A DNA stretch of 64,000 nt, taken from assembly GCA_963730585.1 (NCBI GenBank), contig CAVSSL010000007.1, positions 1-64,000 of the forward strand, written 5' to 3'. Position 1 is the first letter of the stretch, and the number at the start of each line of letters is the position of its first letter. The notes below the pieces were generated by a model, which was given only the letters and a program-made list of their open reading frames with translations, was not told the DNA's origin and did no database searches. Positions 35,871-44,567 of this stretch are shown here, piece after piece. The position numbers and the translations under genes are program-made. Source of the DNA: Pedococcus_A sp963730585 (lineage in GTDB: Bacteria > Actinomycetota > Actinomycetes > Actinomycetales > Dermatophilaceae).

Positions 35871-36742
35871 CCGCGACGGGGCGGGGAGGCGCAGGGAGCG
35901 ACCTGCGCACCGCGGTCCGCGCGGCCACCGCGCGCCTCGCCGAGGCGGGCATCGCCTCCGCCGAGACCGACGCTGTCCTGCTCGCCGCGCACGCCCTTGG
36001 TTGCTCGGCCGGGGACGTCCGCAAGGCGATGGTGCTCGGGGGCCCGGTGCCGCCGGCATACGAGGCGTTGGTGGAGGAACGCGCCGCCCGGGTGCCGCTG
36101 CAGCACCTCACCGGCCGCGCCGGCTTCCGCCGCCTCGAGCTGCACGTCGGCCCAGGGGTCTTCGTGCCCCGGCCGGAGACCGAGTTCGTCGCCGGGCTCG
36201 CCATCGACGCCGCCCGCGCGGCGGGCGAGGCGCCGGTCGTGGTCGACCTGTGCACCGGGTCGGGCGCCATCGCGCTCGCCGTCAAGGACGAGGTGCCTGC
36301 GGCGCAGGTGTATGCCGTGGAGCTGGGGGAGGACGCGCACGCCTGGGCCGCGCAGAACCGGTCCGCGACCGGGCTCGACATCACCCTCGTGCACGGCGAC
36401 GCGACCACAGCGTTCCCCGAGCTCGACGGCGAGGTGGACGTCGTCGTCTCGAACCCGCCGTACATCCCCGTCGGCATGGTGCCCATCGACCCCGAGGTGC
36501 GCGACCACGACCCCGACCTGGCGCTCTACGGCGGCAGCGAGGACGGCCTGGCGATCCCGCTCGCCGTGGCGGCCCGCGCGGCGGCGCTGCTCCGGCCCGG
36601 CGGGGTGCTCGTCATGGAGCACGCCGACACCCAGGGGGAGTCGCTGCCCGCCGCGCTGGCCCGCACGGGGCTGTGGCGTGACGTCGAGGACCACGAGGAC
36701 CTCACCGCCCGGCCGCGGGCGACGGTCGCCGTCCGCGCCTGA
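35867..36742 (+). CDS. prmC: Release factor glutamine methyltransferase
   Basis: The 291-residue SAM-dependent enzyme methylates the Gln of GGQ in RF1 and RF2. It has the N-terminal helical domain, the SAM loop VVDLCTGSGAIALAV and the substrate motif SNPPYIP. GTG start overlaps the prfA stop (GTGA). In mycobacteria the next gene would be the Sua5 gene; here 5.7 kb of other genes intervene. Confidence 0.95.
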   Translation: MTATGRGGAGSDLRTAVRAATARLAEAGIASAETDAVLLAAHALGCSAGDVRKAMVLGGPVPPAYEALVEERAARVPLQHLTGRAGFRRLELHVGPGVFVPRPETEFVAGLAIDAARAAGEAPVVVDLCTGSGAIALAVKDEVPAAQVYAVELGEDAHAWAAQNRSATGLDITLVHGDATTAFPELDGEVDVVVSNPPYIPVGMVPIDPEVRDHDPDLALYGGSEDGLAIPLAVAARAAALLRPGGVLVMEHADTQGESLPAALARTGLWRDVEDHEDLTARPRATVAVRA

Positions 36743-36746
36743 CCTC

Positions 36747-37328
36747 TCAGCGGGTGGCGAGGCCGCTCAGGACCAGGCGGTAGACCGCCTCGAGCTGCTC
36801 GTCGAGGCCGGGCTCACCCCACTCGCCCGCGTGCGCGGGGTGGTGGAACTTCGCGGTCGCGTGCAGCACCGCCCAGCCCACCACCTTCGCGTCCCCCTGG
36901 GCGAACTCGCCCGACGCCATGCCGTCGGCGACGATCCGGGCGAGCTGGTCGGCGAGGTGCTCGACGTGGGCCGCCACCACCTCGCGCGAGGCGAGGGTCA
37001 GCTCGTGGAAGGTCTCGAACAGCTCGGGGTCGCCGGTGGCCATGCCCTGCTTGGTCGTCGCCAGCAGCACGAGCCAGTCGTGCAGCCGCTTCGACGCCTT
37101 GCCGCGCCTGGCCACCACGGCCTCCAGCGGTTCGGAGACCCGGGCGAGCCAGCGCTCCGTGACCGCGTCACGCAGCGCCGCCTTGCTCGGGAAGTGGCGG
37201 TAGACGCTGCCGTGGCTGACGTCCAGGGCGCGCGCGACATCGACCACCGAGGCCTTCGCCGGCCCGTAGCGGCGCAGCACCTCCTCGGCGGTGTCGAGGA
37301 TCGCCTCGGTGGTCAGCGGCTCGGCCAT
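36747..37328 (-). CDS. TetR-family transcriptional regulator
   Basis: The 193-residue protein starts with a TetR helix-turn-helix: AILDTAEEVLRRYG, VVDVARALDVSHGSVYRHFPSK. The ligand-binding C-terminal part is helical (residues 60-190) and resembles the C-terminal domains of actinobacterial TetR_C-type repressors. It lies 27 bases after the aldo/keto reductase gene on the same strand, probably in one operon, and is the likely ligand-controlled repressor of the palindrome at 38377. Confidence 0.9.
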   Translation of the reverse strand: MAEPLTTEAILDTAEEVLRRYGPAKASVVDVARALDVSHGSVYRHFPSKAALRDAVTERWLARVSEPLEAVVARRGKASKRLHDWLVLLATTKQGMATGDPELFETFHELTLASREVVAAHVEHLADQLARIVADGMASGEFAQGDAKVVGWAVLHATAKFHHPAHAGEWGEPGLDEQLEAVYRLVLSGLATR

Positions 37329-37355
37329 CGGGTCCCTTCGGTCACTTCTCGGTGG

Positions 37356-38354
37356 TCACTTCTCGCTGTCGAGCATGGACATCTGCATCGCGTCGTAACG
37401 CGTGCCGGCAGCGGCCTCGGCCGGCACGGCGGCCTCGATCGCGGCGAGGTCATTCTCGCCCAGCACCAGCCCGACGGCGCCGAGGGACTCGCTGAGCCGG
37501 TCACGGCGGCGGGCGCCCACCAGCGGCACGATGTCGTCGCCACGGGACAGCACCCAGGCGATCGCGACCTGGGCCACGGTGGCGCCGCGCGCGGCGGCGA
37601 CCTCGCGGAGCGCCTCGACGAGGGTGAGGTTGCGCTCGAGGTTCTCGCCGGAGAAGCGGGGGAGGTGGCCGCGGAAGTCCCGCTGCCCCTGGCCGGGTGC
37701 CCAGTGGCCCGAGATCAGGCCCCGGGAGAGCACGCCGTATGCCGTGATGCCGGTGCCCAGCTCGCGCGCCGTGGGGAGGATGTCGGCCTCGATGCCGCGG
37801 GAGATGAGCGAGTACTCGATCTGCAGGTCCGCGATGGGGTGCACGGCGGCGGCGCGGCGCAGCGTCTCCGCGCCCACCTCGGAGAGCCCGATGTGGCGGA
37901 CCCAGCCCTCCTTGACCAGGTCGGCCAGGGCGCCGACGGTCTCCTCGACGGGCACGGTCGGGTCGAGGCGGGCCGGCCGGTAGATGTCGACGTGGTCGGT
38001 GCCGAGCCGGCGCAGGGTGTAGGCGAGGGCGTTCTTGATGGCGACGGGCCGGGTGTCGACGCCGTTCCAGCTGCCGTCCGGGCCGCGGAGCACGCCGAAC
38101 TTGACGCTGATGACGGCGTTCTCGCGGTTGCGGCCGCGCAGGGCGTCGCGCAGCAGCAGCTCGTTGTGGCCCATGCCGTAGAAGTCGCCGGTGTCGAGCA
38201 GGGTGACGCCGGCGTCGAGCGCGGCCTGGATGGTGGCGACGCTCTCGGCCTCGTCAGCGGGGCCGTAGAGGTCGGACATGCCCATCAGGCCGAGGCCGAG
38301 GGCGGAGACGGCGGGCCCGGTGGACCCGAGGGTGCGCTGGGGGAGGGTGCTCAT
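37356..38354 (-). CDS. Aldo/keto reductase
   Basis: The 332-residue TIM-barrel enzyme reads LGLGLMGMSDLYG, TLLDTGDFYGMGHNELLL (catalytic Asp and Tyr), VISVKFGVLRG (catalytic Lys) and DHVDIYRPARLDP (the usual His is replaced by Pro-Ala-Arg, as in the AKR13-like group). NADPH-dependent reduction of aldehydes or ketones is expected. The ATG at 38354 is chosen because residues before it do not fit the family and because the operator-promoter region lies just upstream. Confidence 0.9.
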   Translation of the reverse strand: MSTLPQRTLGSTGPAVSALGLGLMGMSDLYGPADEAESVATIQAALDAGVTLLDTGDFYGMGHNELLLRDALRGRNRENAVISVKFGVLRGPDGSWNGVDTRPVAIKNALAYTLRRLGTDHVDIYRPARLDPTVPVEETVGALADLVKEGWVRHIGLSEVGAETLRRAAAVHPIADLQIEYSLISRGIEADILPTARELGTGITAYGVLSRGLISGHWAPGQGQRDFRGHLPRFSGENLERNLTLVEALREVAAARGATVAQVAIAWVLSRGDDIVPLVGARRRDRLSESLGAVGLVLGENDLAAIEAAVPAEAAAGTRYDAMQMSMLDSEK

Positions 38355-38376
38355 GTCATCGAGGGTAGATGACGAA

Positions 38377-38398
38377 TGACAGATTTCAAATTCTGTCA
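38377..38398. promoter_or_regulatory. TetR-type palindromic operator upstream of the aldo/keto reductase
   Basis: TGACAGATTTCAAATTCTGTCA (22 bases, described by its arms TGACAGA and TCTGTCA) pairs at 9 of 10 positions. It lies 23 bases upstream of the ATG on the minus strand, in an unusually AT-rich patch. Confidence 0.55.
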
Positions 38399-38451
38399 CT
38401 CCAAGATATGTCTACGACCTCAGGCGGCGGGATGCTTCACGCGTGGGGATG

Positions 38452-39048
38452 TCAAGCGGCGCGGTCCGCCCGGGTGGCGGCGTCGACCAGGGCTCGGGCC
38501 GAGGCCTTCGCGGCCTCCGGCGCGTCAGGGCTGGCGTCGAGCGAGCCGCTGGCCAGCCCGCCGTCGAGCAGCAGGGTCAGCGAGCGCGCCAGCGACTCGG
38601 GGTCGCGCGCCCCGGCCTGCTCGGCCAGTCCGCGCACCCACGAGAGCACCGCCGTCTTGTGCGCCACGGTGCGGTCGTGGACCGGGGTGCCGGGCTGCGA
38701 CTCGGCGGCGGCGTTGATGAAGGCGCAGCCGCGGTAGCCCTCCCGCCGGCACGCGGTCCGCAGGGCGTCGAACATGCCGACGAGCTGGTCCGCGGGCTCG
38801 GGCCCGGCTGCGCCGGCCGCCTGGTGGAGCTGGCCGGTCCAGATGCCGTCCACCTTGTCGAGGTAGGCCACGACGAGGTCGTCCTTGGCCGGGAAGTGCT
38901 TGTAGAAGGTCGCCTTGGCCACGCCGGACTCGGCGATGATCAGGTCGACCCCGACCGCCCGTATGCCGCGCGCGTAGAACAGCGCGAAGGCGGTCTCGAG
39001 GATCCGTTCGCGAGCGGCGCTGGGTCGCTCCTGGGTGGGGGTGGGCAT
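38452..39048 (-). CDS. TetR-family transcriptional regulator
   Basis: The 198-residue regulator has the N-terminal helix-turn-helix ILETAFALFYARGIRAVGVD, VAKATFYKHFPAKDD and a C-terminal domain with GCAFINAAAES, typical of YcdC/TetR_C_33-like repressors in which this segment lines the ligand pocket. It is divergent from the Rossmann-protein gene at 39211 across a 162-bp region holding two identical-type operators, so it probably represses itself and the rightward redox genes. Confidence 0.92.
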   Translation of the reverse strand: MPTPTQERPSAARERILETAFALFYARGIRAVGVDLIIAESGVAKATFYKHFPAKDDLVVAYLDKVDGIWTGQLHQAAGAAGPEPADQLVGMFDALRTACRREGYRGCAFINAAAESQPGTPVHDRTVAHKTAVLSWVRGLAEQAGARDPESLARSLTLLLDGGLASGSLDASPDAPEAAKASARALVDAATRADRAA

Positions 39049-39090
39049 CGAGCTCCTCCGTGGGCCGGCGTGTCGAGGTCCCAGCATACC

Positions 39091-39120
39091 TTGCAAGTAG
39101 ACAGATCTGTCTGTTAGGTT
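39091..39120 (+). promoter_or_regulatory. Promoter with embedded TetR operator, site 1
   Basis: TTGCAA (39091) and TAGGTT (39115) form a -35/-10 pair 18 bases apart. The spacer is the operator GTAGACAGATCTGTCTGT (39097-39114), so a bound repressor would block RNA polymerase. Confidence 0.55.
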
Positions 39121-39132
39121 TCCTGCATCGCG

Positions 39133-39150
39133 GTAGACAGACCTGTCTAC
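39133..39150. promoter_or_regulatory. TetR operator, site 2
   Basis: GTAGACAGACCTGTCTAC has perfect 8-base arms and matches site 1, 36 bases away centre to centre. Confidence 0.65.
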
Positions 39151-39210
39151 TTCACGTTCCGTGAACGTCGCGACCCAGACGTCCCACCACTCGGACCACC
39201 AGGAGTCCCC

Positions 39211-39888
39211 ATGAACATCGCAGTCCTCGGCACCGGCATGGTCGGCCAGGCCCTCGCCGCCCGCCTCCTCGAGCTCGGCCACGACGTCGTCGTCGGCACC
39301 CGCGACCCCGAGGCCAGCCGTGGCCGCACCGAGCCCGACGGCATGGGCAACCCGCCCTTCAGCGCCTGGCTCGAGGCCCACCCCGCCGCCGGCCTGGCCA
39401 CCTTCGCCGACGCCGCCGCAGGGGCGGAGCTCGTCGTCAACGCGACCAGCGGGGACGGCGCCATCCCGGCGCTCGAGCTGGCCGGTGCCGACAACCTCGC
39501 CGGCAAGGTCCTCCTCGACATCTCGAACCCGCTCGACTTCTCGGCCGGCTTCCCTCCCACCCTGTTCGTCAAGGACACCGACTCGCTCGGCGAGCAGATC
39601 CAGCGCGCCTTCCCGCAGGCCCGCGTCGTCAAGACCCTCAACACCCTCAACGCCTCCCTGATGGTCAACCCCAAGGACCTCGGCCAGGAGTCGTCGGTCT
39701 TCGTCTCGGGCAACGACGAGGCGGCCAAGGCGACGGTCACCGAGCTGCTGGAGAGCTTCGGCCACACCGACGTCATCGACCTCGGCGACATCAGCACCGC
39801 CCGCGGCACCGAGATGCTGCTCCCGGTGTGGCTGCGCCTCTGGGGTGCCCTCGGCACGCCGGCGTTCAACTTCAAGATCGTCCGCTGA
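39211..39888 (+). CDS. NADPH-dependent F420-reductase-like Rossmann protein, copy 1
   Basis: The 225-residue protein starts MNIAVLGTGMVGQALAARLL, a GxGxxG nucleotide loop, followed by VVGTRDPE (NADP-preferring Arg). It continues DISNPLDFS, FVKDTDSLGEQIQRAFP and VVKTLNTLNASLM, as in F420H2:NADP oxidoreductase-like proteins. It may recycle NADP(H) for neighbouring redox enzymes. It is the first gene of a rightward operon (with SDR and LLM genes) under the two TetR operators. A near-identical-length paralogue lies at 41733. Confidence 0.85.
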   Translation: MNIAVLGTGMVGQALAARLLELGHDVVVGTRDPEASRGRTEPDGMGNPPFSAWLEAHPAAGLATFADAAAGAELVVNATSGDGAIPALELAGADNLAGKVLLDISNPLDFSAGFPPTLFVKDTDSLGEQIQRAFPQARVVKTLNTLNASLMVNPKDLGQESSVFVSGNDEAAKATVTELLESFGHTDVIDLGDISTARGTEMLLPVWLRLWGALGTPAFNFKIVR

Positions 39889-39890
39889 CC

Positions 39891-40775
39891 ATGACCACCA
39901 CTGCCCAGCCCATGACCGGGCGCACGGTGCTCGTCACGGGCGGGACCGGCGGGATCGGCGAGGCCACGGCTCGTGGCCTCGCCGGTCTCGGCGCCCGAGT
40001 CGGCATCGTCGGGCGCGACGAGGCCAGGGCGCGAGCGGCAGCCGAGCGCATCCGCGGGGCGGGCGGGGAGGTCGACGTCTTCACCGCCGACCTCTCGGCG
40101 CAGCGGGAGGTGCGCGCGCTGGCCGAACAGGTGCTCGCGGCATACCCCCGCCTCGACGTCCTCGTGAACAACGTGGGCGGCTACTGGGCCCACCGGCACC
40201 CGACCGAGGACGGGCTGGAGCGCACCTTCGCCGTCAACCACCTCGCGCCGTTCCTGCTGACCAACCTGCTGCTCGACCGGCTGCGCGAGAGCGCTCCGGC
40301 CCGCGTCGTCACGGTGTCGTCGGGGGCGCAGGCCATGGGGCGCATCGACTTCGACGACCTGCAGGGCGAGGCCGGCTACAACGGCCAGCGGGCCTACAAC
40401 CAGTCCAAGCTCGCCAACGTGCTGTTCACCTACGAGCTCGCCCGACGGCTCGAGGGCTCGGGCGTGACCGCGAACGTCCTCCACCCCGGCGTCGTCCGCA
40501 CGGCGTTCGGCCAGGAGGACTCGCAGGGCTGGATGCGGCTGATGCTGCCGGTCATGCGACCGTTCATGAAGAGCCCGGAGAAGGGCGCCCGCACCTCGAT
40601 CCACCTCGCCTCCTCGCCCGAGGTCGAGGGCGTCACCGGCCAGTACTTCGCGAACGAGCAGCCGAAGCGCTCCTCGAAGGCGTCCTACGACACCGAGGCG
40701 GCCGCACGTCTGTGGCGGGTCTCCGCCGAGCTGGTGGGCCTGCCGTCCGCCTCCGCACGACGAGGGCAGGCGTGA
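39891..40775 (+). CDS. Short-chain dehydrogenase/reductase
   Basis: The 294-residue SDR shows TGGTGGIGEATARGL (cofactor loop near residue 18), NNVGG, the catalytic Ser in VVTVSSGAQ and YNQSK (catalytic Tyr and Lys). The insert between these motifs and the C-terminal GVVRTAF region resembles retinol-dehydrogenase-like SDRs. It begins 2 bases after the preceding gene and its TGA overlaps the LLM gene ATG, so it is the second gene of the operon. Substrate unknown. Confidence 0.9.
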   Translation: MTTTAQPMTGRTVLVTGGTGGIGEATARGLAGLGARVGIVGRDEARARAAAERIRGAGGEVDVFTADLSAQREVRALAEQVLAAYPRLDVLVNNVGGYWAHRHPTEDGLERTFAVNHLAPFLLTNLLLDRLRESAPARVVTVSSGAQAMGRIDFDDLQGEAGYNGQRAYNQSKLANVLFTYELARRLEGSGVTANVLHPGVVRTAFGQEDSQGWMRLMLPVMRPFMKSPEKGARTSIHLASSPEVEGVTGQYFANEQPKRSSKASYDTEAAARLWRVSAELVGLPSASARRGQA

Positions 40776-41669
40776 TGGACGTCGGCGTTCACCTCGTCAA
40801 CTTCGACGCCCCCGAGGGGCCGGCGGACGATCGCACCGACGCTGGCCCGCGCCGCCGAGGCCGCCGAACGGGCCGGCGTGGCCAACATCTCGGTCATGGA
40901 CCACTACCTGCAGATCGGCGGGATGGGCCTCGGCGACGTGGACGCGCCGATGCTCGAGGGCTACACCACCCTGGGCTTCCTGGCCGCCCGCACGCGCACC
41001 GTCGAGCTGCAGCTCCTGGTCACCGGCGTCATGTACCGCCACCCGGGGCTGCTCGCGAAGATCGTCGCCACCCTGGACGTGCTGTCCGGCGGCCGGGCGG
41101 TGCTCGGCCTCGGTGCCGGGTGGTACGAACGGGAGCACGCGGCCTACGGGGTGCCCTTCCCACCGCTGGCCGAGCGGTTCGAACGGCTCGAGGAGACGCT
41201 GCAGATCGTGCGCCAGACCTGGAGCCCGGACAACGGGCCCTGGGTCGGGCGGCACTACCAGCTCGCCGAGACGATCTGCTCGCCGCACCCGCTGCGGCGC
41301 GTGCCGGTCATGGTGGGCGGCTCGGGGGAGCGCAAGACCCTGCGGCTGGTCGCGCGGTACGCCGACGCCTGCAACCTCTTCGCCGGGCCGCAGTCGCCGC
41401 CGGCCGCGGTGGCCGCCAAGCTCGAGGTGCTCCGCGCGCACTGCGAGCGGGAGGGCACCGACTTCGACGGCATCCGCAAGACCGTCCTGTGGGCCGCTGG
41501 GCTCGACCCCACCACCGCTGCGGGAGGCGCCGCCTTCGCCGCGCAGATGGAGGGGTATGCCGCGGTGGGCGTCAGCGACGTGCACGTGATGCCGTGGTCC
41601 GGCGACCCGGTGCCGTTCATCGACGGCCTCGGTGAGCACGTCGTCCCCCGGCTCGCCGAGCTGTCCTGA
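40775..41669 (+). CDS. LLM-class (F420- or flavin-dependent) oxidoreductase, frameshifted as given
   Basis: The protein should start MDVGVHLVNFDAPEGPA at the ATG overlapping the SDR stop. An extra G near 40827 then shifts the frame, and the rest (TLARAAEAAERAGV, ANISVMDHYLQIGG, LLVTGVMYRHPGLLAK, VLGLGAGWYEREHAAYGV) is in the next frame to 41669. The GAGWYEREH motif and TIM-barrel layout place it among luciferase-like F420-dependent oxidoreductases. An F420-reductase-like partner gene lies on each side. The indel sits in a GGCGG context and may be an error. Confidence 0.82.
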
Positions 41670-41732
41670 CCATCCCCGAGGCAGCGGGGTGCCAGCATGG
41701 GGGCGCAGGTCCAGGTCGGACGGAGGAGCCCC

Positions 41733-42410
41733 ATGAAGATCGCAGTGCTCGGCACCGGGATGGTCGGCAAGCACCTCGCCGCCGCGCTGGCCCGGCTCGG
41801 CCACGACGTGCGCATCGGCACCCGCGACCCCGAGGAGACCATGGCGCGCGGCGGTGGCCGCGGCCCGGAGGACCCGCCCTTCTCGGCGTGGTCGGCCGAC
41901 CACCCGCAGGTGGGGCTCGAGCCGTTCGCCCGCGCCGCGGCCCACGGCGAGCTGGTGGTCAACGCCATCGACGGCGGCGTCTCGCTGGCCGGGCTCGACC
42001 TCGCCGGCGCCGACAACCTCGCCGGCAAGGTGCTCATGGACATCTCCAACCCGCTCGACTTCTCGCAGGGCTTCCCACCCACCCTGTTCGTCAAGGACAC
42101 CGACTCGCTCGGCGAGCAGATCCAGCGCGCCCACCCACGGGCGAAGGTCGTCAAGACGCTCAACACCCTGACCGCCCACCTCATGGTCAACCCGCAGGTG
42201 CTGGGGGAGGAGACGACGGTGTTCGTTTCGGGCAACGACGCCGACGCGAAGGCCACGGTCGGCGCGCTGCTCGAGAGCTTCGGGCACACCGACGTCATCG
42301 ACCTCGGCGACATCACCACCTCCCGGGGCACCGAGATGATGATGCCGGTGTGGCTGCAGTTGATGCAGGTGCTGGGCACCGGCTCCTTCAACTACAAGAT
42401 CGTGCGCTGA
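41733..42410 (+). CDS. NADPH-dependent F420-reductase-like Rossmann protein, copy 2
   Basis: This protein is also 225 residues and closely resembles the one at 39211: MKIAVLGTGMVGKHLAAALA, GTRDPEET, LAGADNLAGKVLMDISNPLD, FVKDTDSLGEQIQRAHP, SFGHTDVIDLGDITTSRGTE. The two copies flank the SDR and LLM genes. The C-terminal two thirds are much more alike than residues 20-60, which suggests a duplication followed by change in the substrate-facing part. The ATG at 41733 follows GGAGG. Confidence 0.85.
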   Translation: MKIAVLGTGMVGKHLAAALARLGHDVRIGTRDPEETMARGGGRGPEDPPFSAWSADHPQVGLEPFARAAAHGELVVNAIDGGVSLAGLDLAGADNLAGKVLMDISNPLDFSQGFPPTLFVKDTDSLGEQIQRAHPRAKVVKTLNTLTAHLMVNPQVLGEETTVFVSGNDADAKATVGALLESFGHTDVIDLGDITTSRGTEMMMPVWLQLMQVLGTGSFNYKIVR

Positions 42411-42442
42411 CGCCCATCGCGGGTGGCGCCGGCCGGGCGCAA

Positions 42443-42448
42443 TAGGCT
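42443..42448 (+). promoter_or_regulatory. -10 element TAGGCT for the Sua5/YrdC gene
   Basis: TAGGCT lies 7 bases before the ATG at 42456; no ribosome site is present. Confidence 0.5.
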
Positions 42449-42455
42449 GGGACCC

Positions 42456-43253
42456 ATGAGCCCGGTCTACGACTGCAGCACCGAGTCCGGCCGCGCCGAG
42501 GGCGTGGCCAAGGCCGTCGAGGCGGTGCGCGACGGCGAGGTCGTCGTCATCCCCACCGACACCGTCTACGGCATCGGCGCCGACGCGTTCAACCAGGACG
42601 CCGTCGCCGCCGTCCTCGCCGCCAAGGGACGGGGGAGGGACATGCCGCCGCCGGTGCTGGTGCCCAACATCCGCACCGTCGACGGGCTGGCCACCGACGT
42701 CCCGGCCTGGGCGCGCGACCTCATCAAGGCGTTCTGGCCCGGCCCACTCACCCTGGTCTTCAAGGCGCAGAGCTCGCTGATGTGGGACCTCGGCGAGACC
42801 AACGGCACGGTGGCGCTGCGGATGCCCCAGGACGACATCGCCCTCGAGGTGCTCGCCGAGGTCGGCCCGATGGCCGTCACCAGTGCGAACCTCACCGGCC
42901 AGCCCGCCGCCACCACCGTCAGCGACGCGGCCGCCCAGCTCGGCGCCGCCGTGAAGGTCTACCTCGACGGCGGCCACCGCGCGGCCAACATCCCCTCGAC
43001 CATCGTCGACTGCACGGGCGAGCGCCCGGAGGTGCTGCGGGTCGGGGCGCTGAGCGAGGAGCAGCTCGACGAGGTGCTCGCGACGCACTTCCCGCCGGAG
43101 GCCGAGGAGCCGCCGTACCCCACCTACAGCACGGGGATGGCCACCGACGAGGGATCGGACGGCGAGCGAGTGGACACCGACCAGGACGCCCAGCCCGACG
43201 GCATACAGTTGCCTGCGGACTCGACCACAGCGGCAGGAGAGCAGCAGTCATGA
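42456..43253 (+). CDS. L-threonylcarbamoyladenylate synthase (Sua5/YrdC/TsaC family)
   Basis: The 265-residue protein makes threonylcarbamoyl-AMP for the t6A modification of tRNAs that read ANN codons. The YrdC domain shows VVVIPTDTVYGIGADAF near residue 28, the KGRGRDMPPPVLV loop, FWPGPLTLV and PMAVTSANLTGQPA. The last 55 residues are acidic and disordered rather than a Sua5 C-domain. It overlaps glyA by four bases (ATGA). Confidence 0.93.
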   Translation: MSPVYDCSTESGRAEGVAKAVEAVRDGEVVVIPTDTVYGIGADAFNQDAVAAVLAAKGRGRDMPPPVLVPNIRTVDGLATDVPAWARDLIKAFWPGPLTLVFKAQSSLMWDLGETNGTVALRMPQDDIALEVLAEVGPMAVTSANLTGQPAATTVSDAAAQLGAAVKVYLDGGHRAANIPSTIVDCTGERPEVLRVGALSEEQLDEVLATHFPPEAEEPPYPTYSTGMATDEGSDGERVDTDQDAQPDGIQLPADSTTAAGEQQS

Positions 43254-44536
43254 CCTCATCGAGCGACGACACCTTCTACGGCTCCGACTTCGGCGCCCTG
43301 CAGTCCTTCGACCCCGACATCGCCGGGGTGCTGCTCTCGGAGCTCGACCGCATCCGCGGCGGGCTGCAGCTCATCGCCAGCGAGAACCTCTCCAGCCCGG
43401 CCGTGCTGACCGCTCTCGGCTCGACGCTGTCCAACAAGTACGCCGAGGGCTACCCGGGCCGCCGCTACTACGGCGGGTGCTCGGAGGTCGACAAGGCCGA
43501 GCAGATCGCCATCGACCGGTGCACGGCGCTCTTCGACGCCGACCACGCCAACGTCCAGCCGCACTCGGGCGCCAGCGCCAACCAGGCGGTCTACGGCGCG
43601 TTCATGGTGCCGGGCGACACCATCCTCGCGATGAGCCTGCCGCACGGTGGCCACCTGACCCACGGCACCAAGGTCTCCTTCTCCGGCAAGTGGTTCAACG
43701 CCGTGCACTACGGCGTCGACAAGGAGACCGAGGACATCGACTACGACCAGGTGGCCGAGCTCGCCCGTGAGCACCGGCCCAAGGTGATCCTCGCCGGCGG
43801 GTCCGCGATCCCGCGCCTCATCGACTTCGAGTTCTTCCGCAACCTCGCCGACGAGATCGGCGCGATCTTCTGGGTCGACGCCGCGCACTTCATCGGACTC
43901 GTCGCCGGCAAGGCGATCCCGAGCCCCGTGCCGTGGGCCGACGTCGTCTCCTTCACCACGCACAAGGTGCTGCGCGGCCCGCGCTCCGGCGCCATCGTCT
44001 GCAAGGAGGAGCACGCCGCCAAGATCGACAAGGCCGTCTTCCCGATGATGCAGGGCGGCCCGCAGATGCACACCATCGCCGCCAAGGCCGTGAACTTCAA
44101 GGAGTGCGGCACCCCCGAGTACGCCGCCTACGCCAAGCAGGTCATCGCCAACGCGCAGCAGCTCGCGGCGACGCTGGGGGAGAACGGCATCCGCCCGACG
44201 ACCGGCGGCACCGACACCCACCTGAGCCTGCACGACCTCCAGGGCGTCGGCGTCACGGGCAAGGAGGCCGAGGAGCGCTCCGACGCCGCCGGCATCGTGC
44301 TCAACAAGAACGCCATCCCCTTCGACCCGCAGAAGCCGAACATCGCCTCGGGCATCCGCGTCGGCACCCCCTGCGTCACCACCCAGGGCATGGGCACCGA
44401 GGAGATGAAGGTCATCGGCCAGCTCATCGCCACGGCCGTCACCAAGGGCGACGCCGACCCGGACCACGCGGTCTCCAAGGAGGTCCGCGCCCAGGTGACG
44501 GAGCTCGTGACGCGCTTCCCGGCATACCCCCGCTGA
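43250..44536 (+). CDS. glyA: Serine hydroxymethyltransferase
   Basis: The 428-residue PLP enzyme interconverts serine and glycine with tetrahydrofolate. LQLIASENLSSPAVL, NKYAEGYPGRRYYGGC, the PLP lysine in SFTTHKVLRGPRSG, and PFDPQKPNIASGIRVGTP are all present. The usual THKTLRGPRGG motif carries substitutions (V and S), so it may be one of the second-type GlyA copies found in actinobacteria. Coupled to the Sua5 gene by overlap. Confidence 0.95.
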   Translation: MTSSSDDTFYGSDFGALQSFDPDIAGVLLSELDRIRGGLQLIASENLSSPAVLTALGSTLSNKYAEGYPGRRYYGGCSEVDKAEQIAIDRCTALFDADHANVQPHSGASANQAVYGAFMVPGDTILAMSLPHGGHLTHGTKVSFSGKWFNAVHYGVDKETEDIDYDQVAELAREHRPKVILAGGSAIPRLIDFEFFRNLADEIGAIFWVDAAHFIGLVAGKAIPSPVPWADVVSFTTHKVLRGPRSGAIVCKEEHAAKIDKAVFPMMQGGPQMHTIAAKAVNFKECGTPEYAAYAKQVIANAQQLAATLGENGIRPTTGGTDTHLSLHDLQGVGVTGKEAEERSDAAGIVLNKNAIPFDPQKPNIASGIRVGTPCVTTQGMGTEEMKVIGQLIATAVTKGDADPDHAVSKEVRAQVTELVTRFPAYPR

Positions 44537-44567
44537 CCCCGGCGAGCGGACGCAAAGGCGCGCCCCG

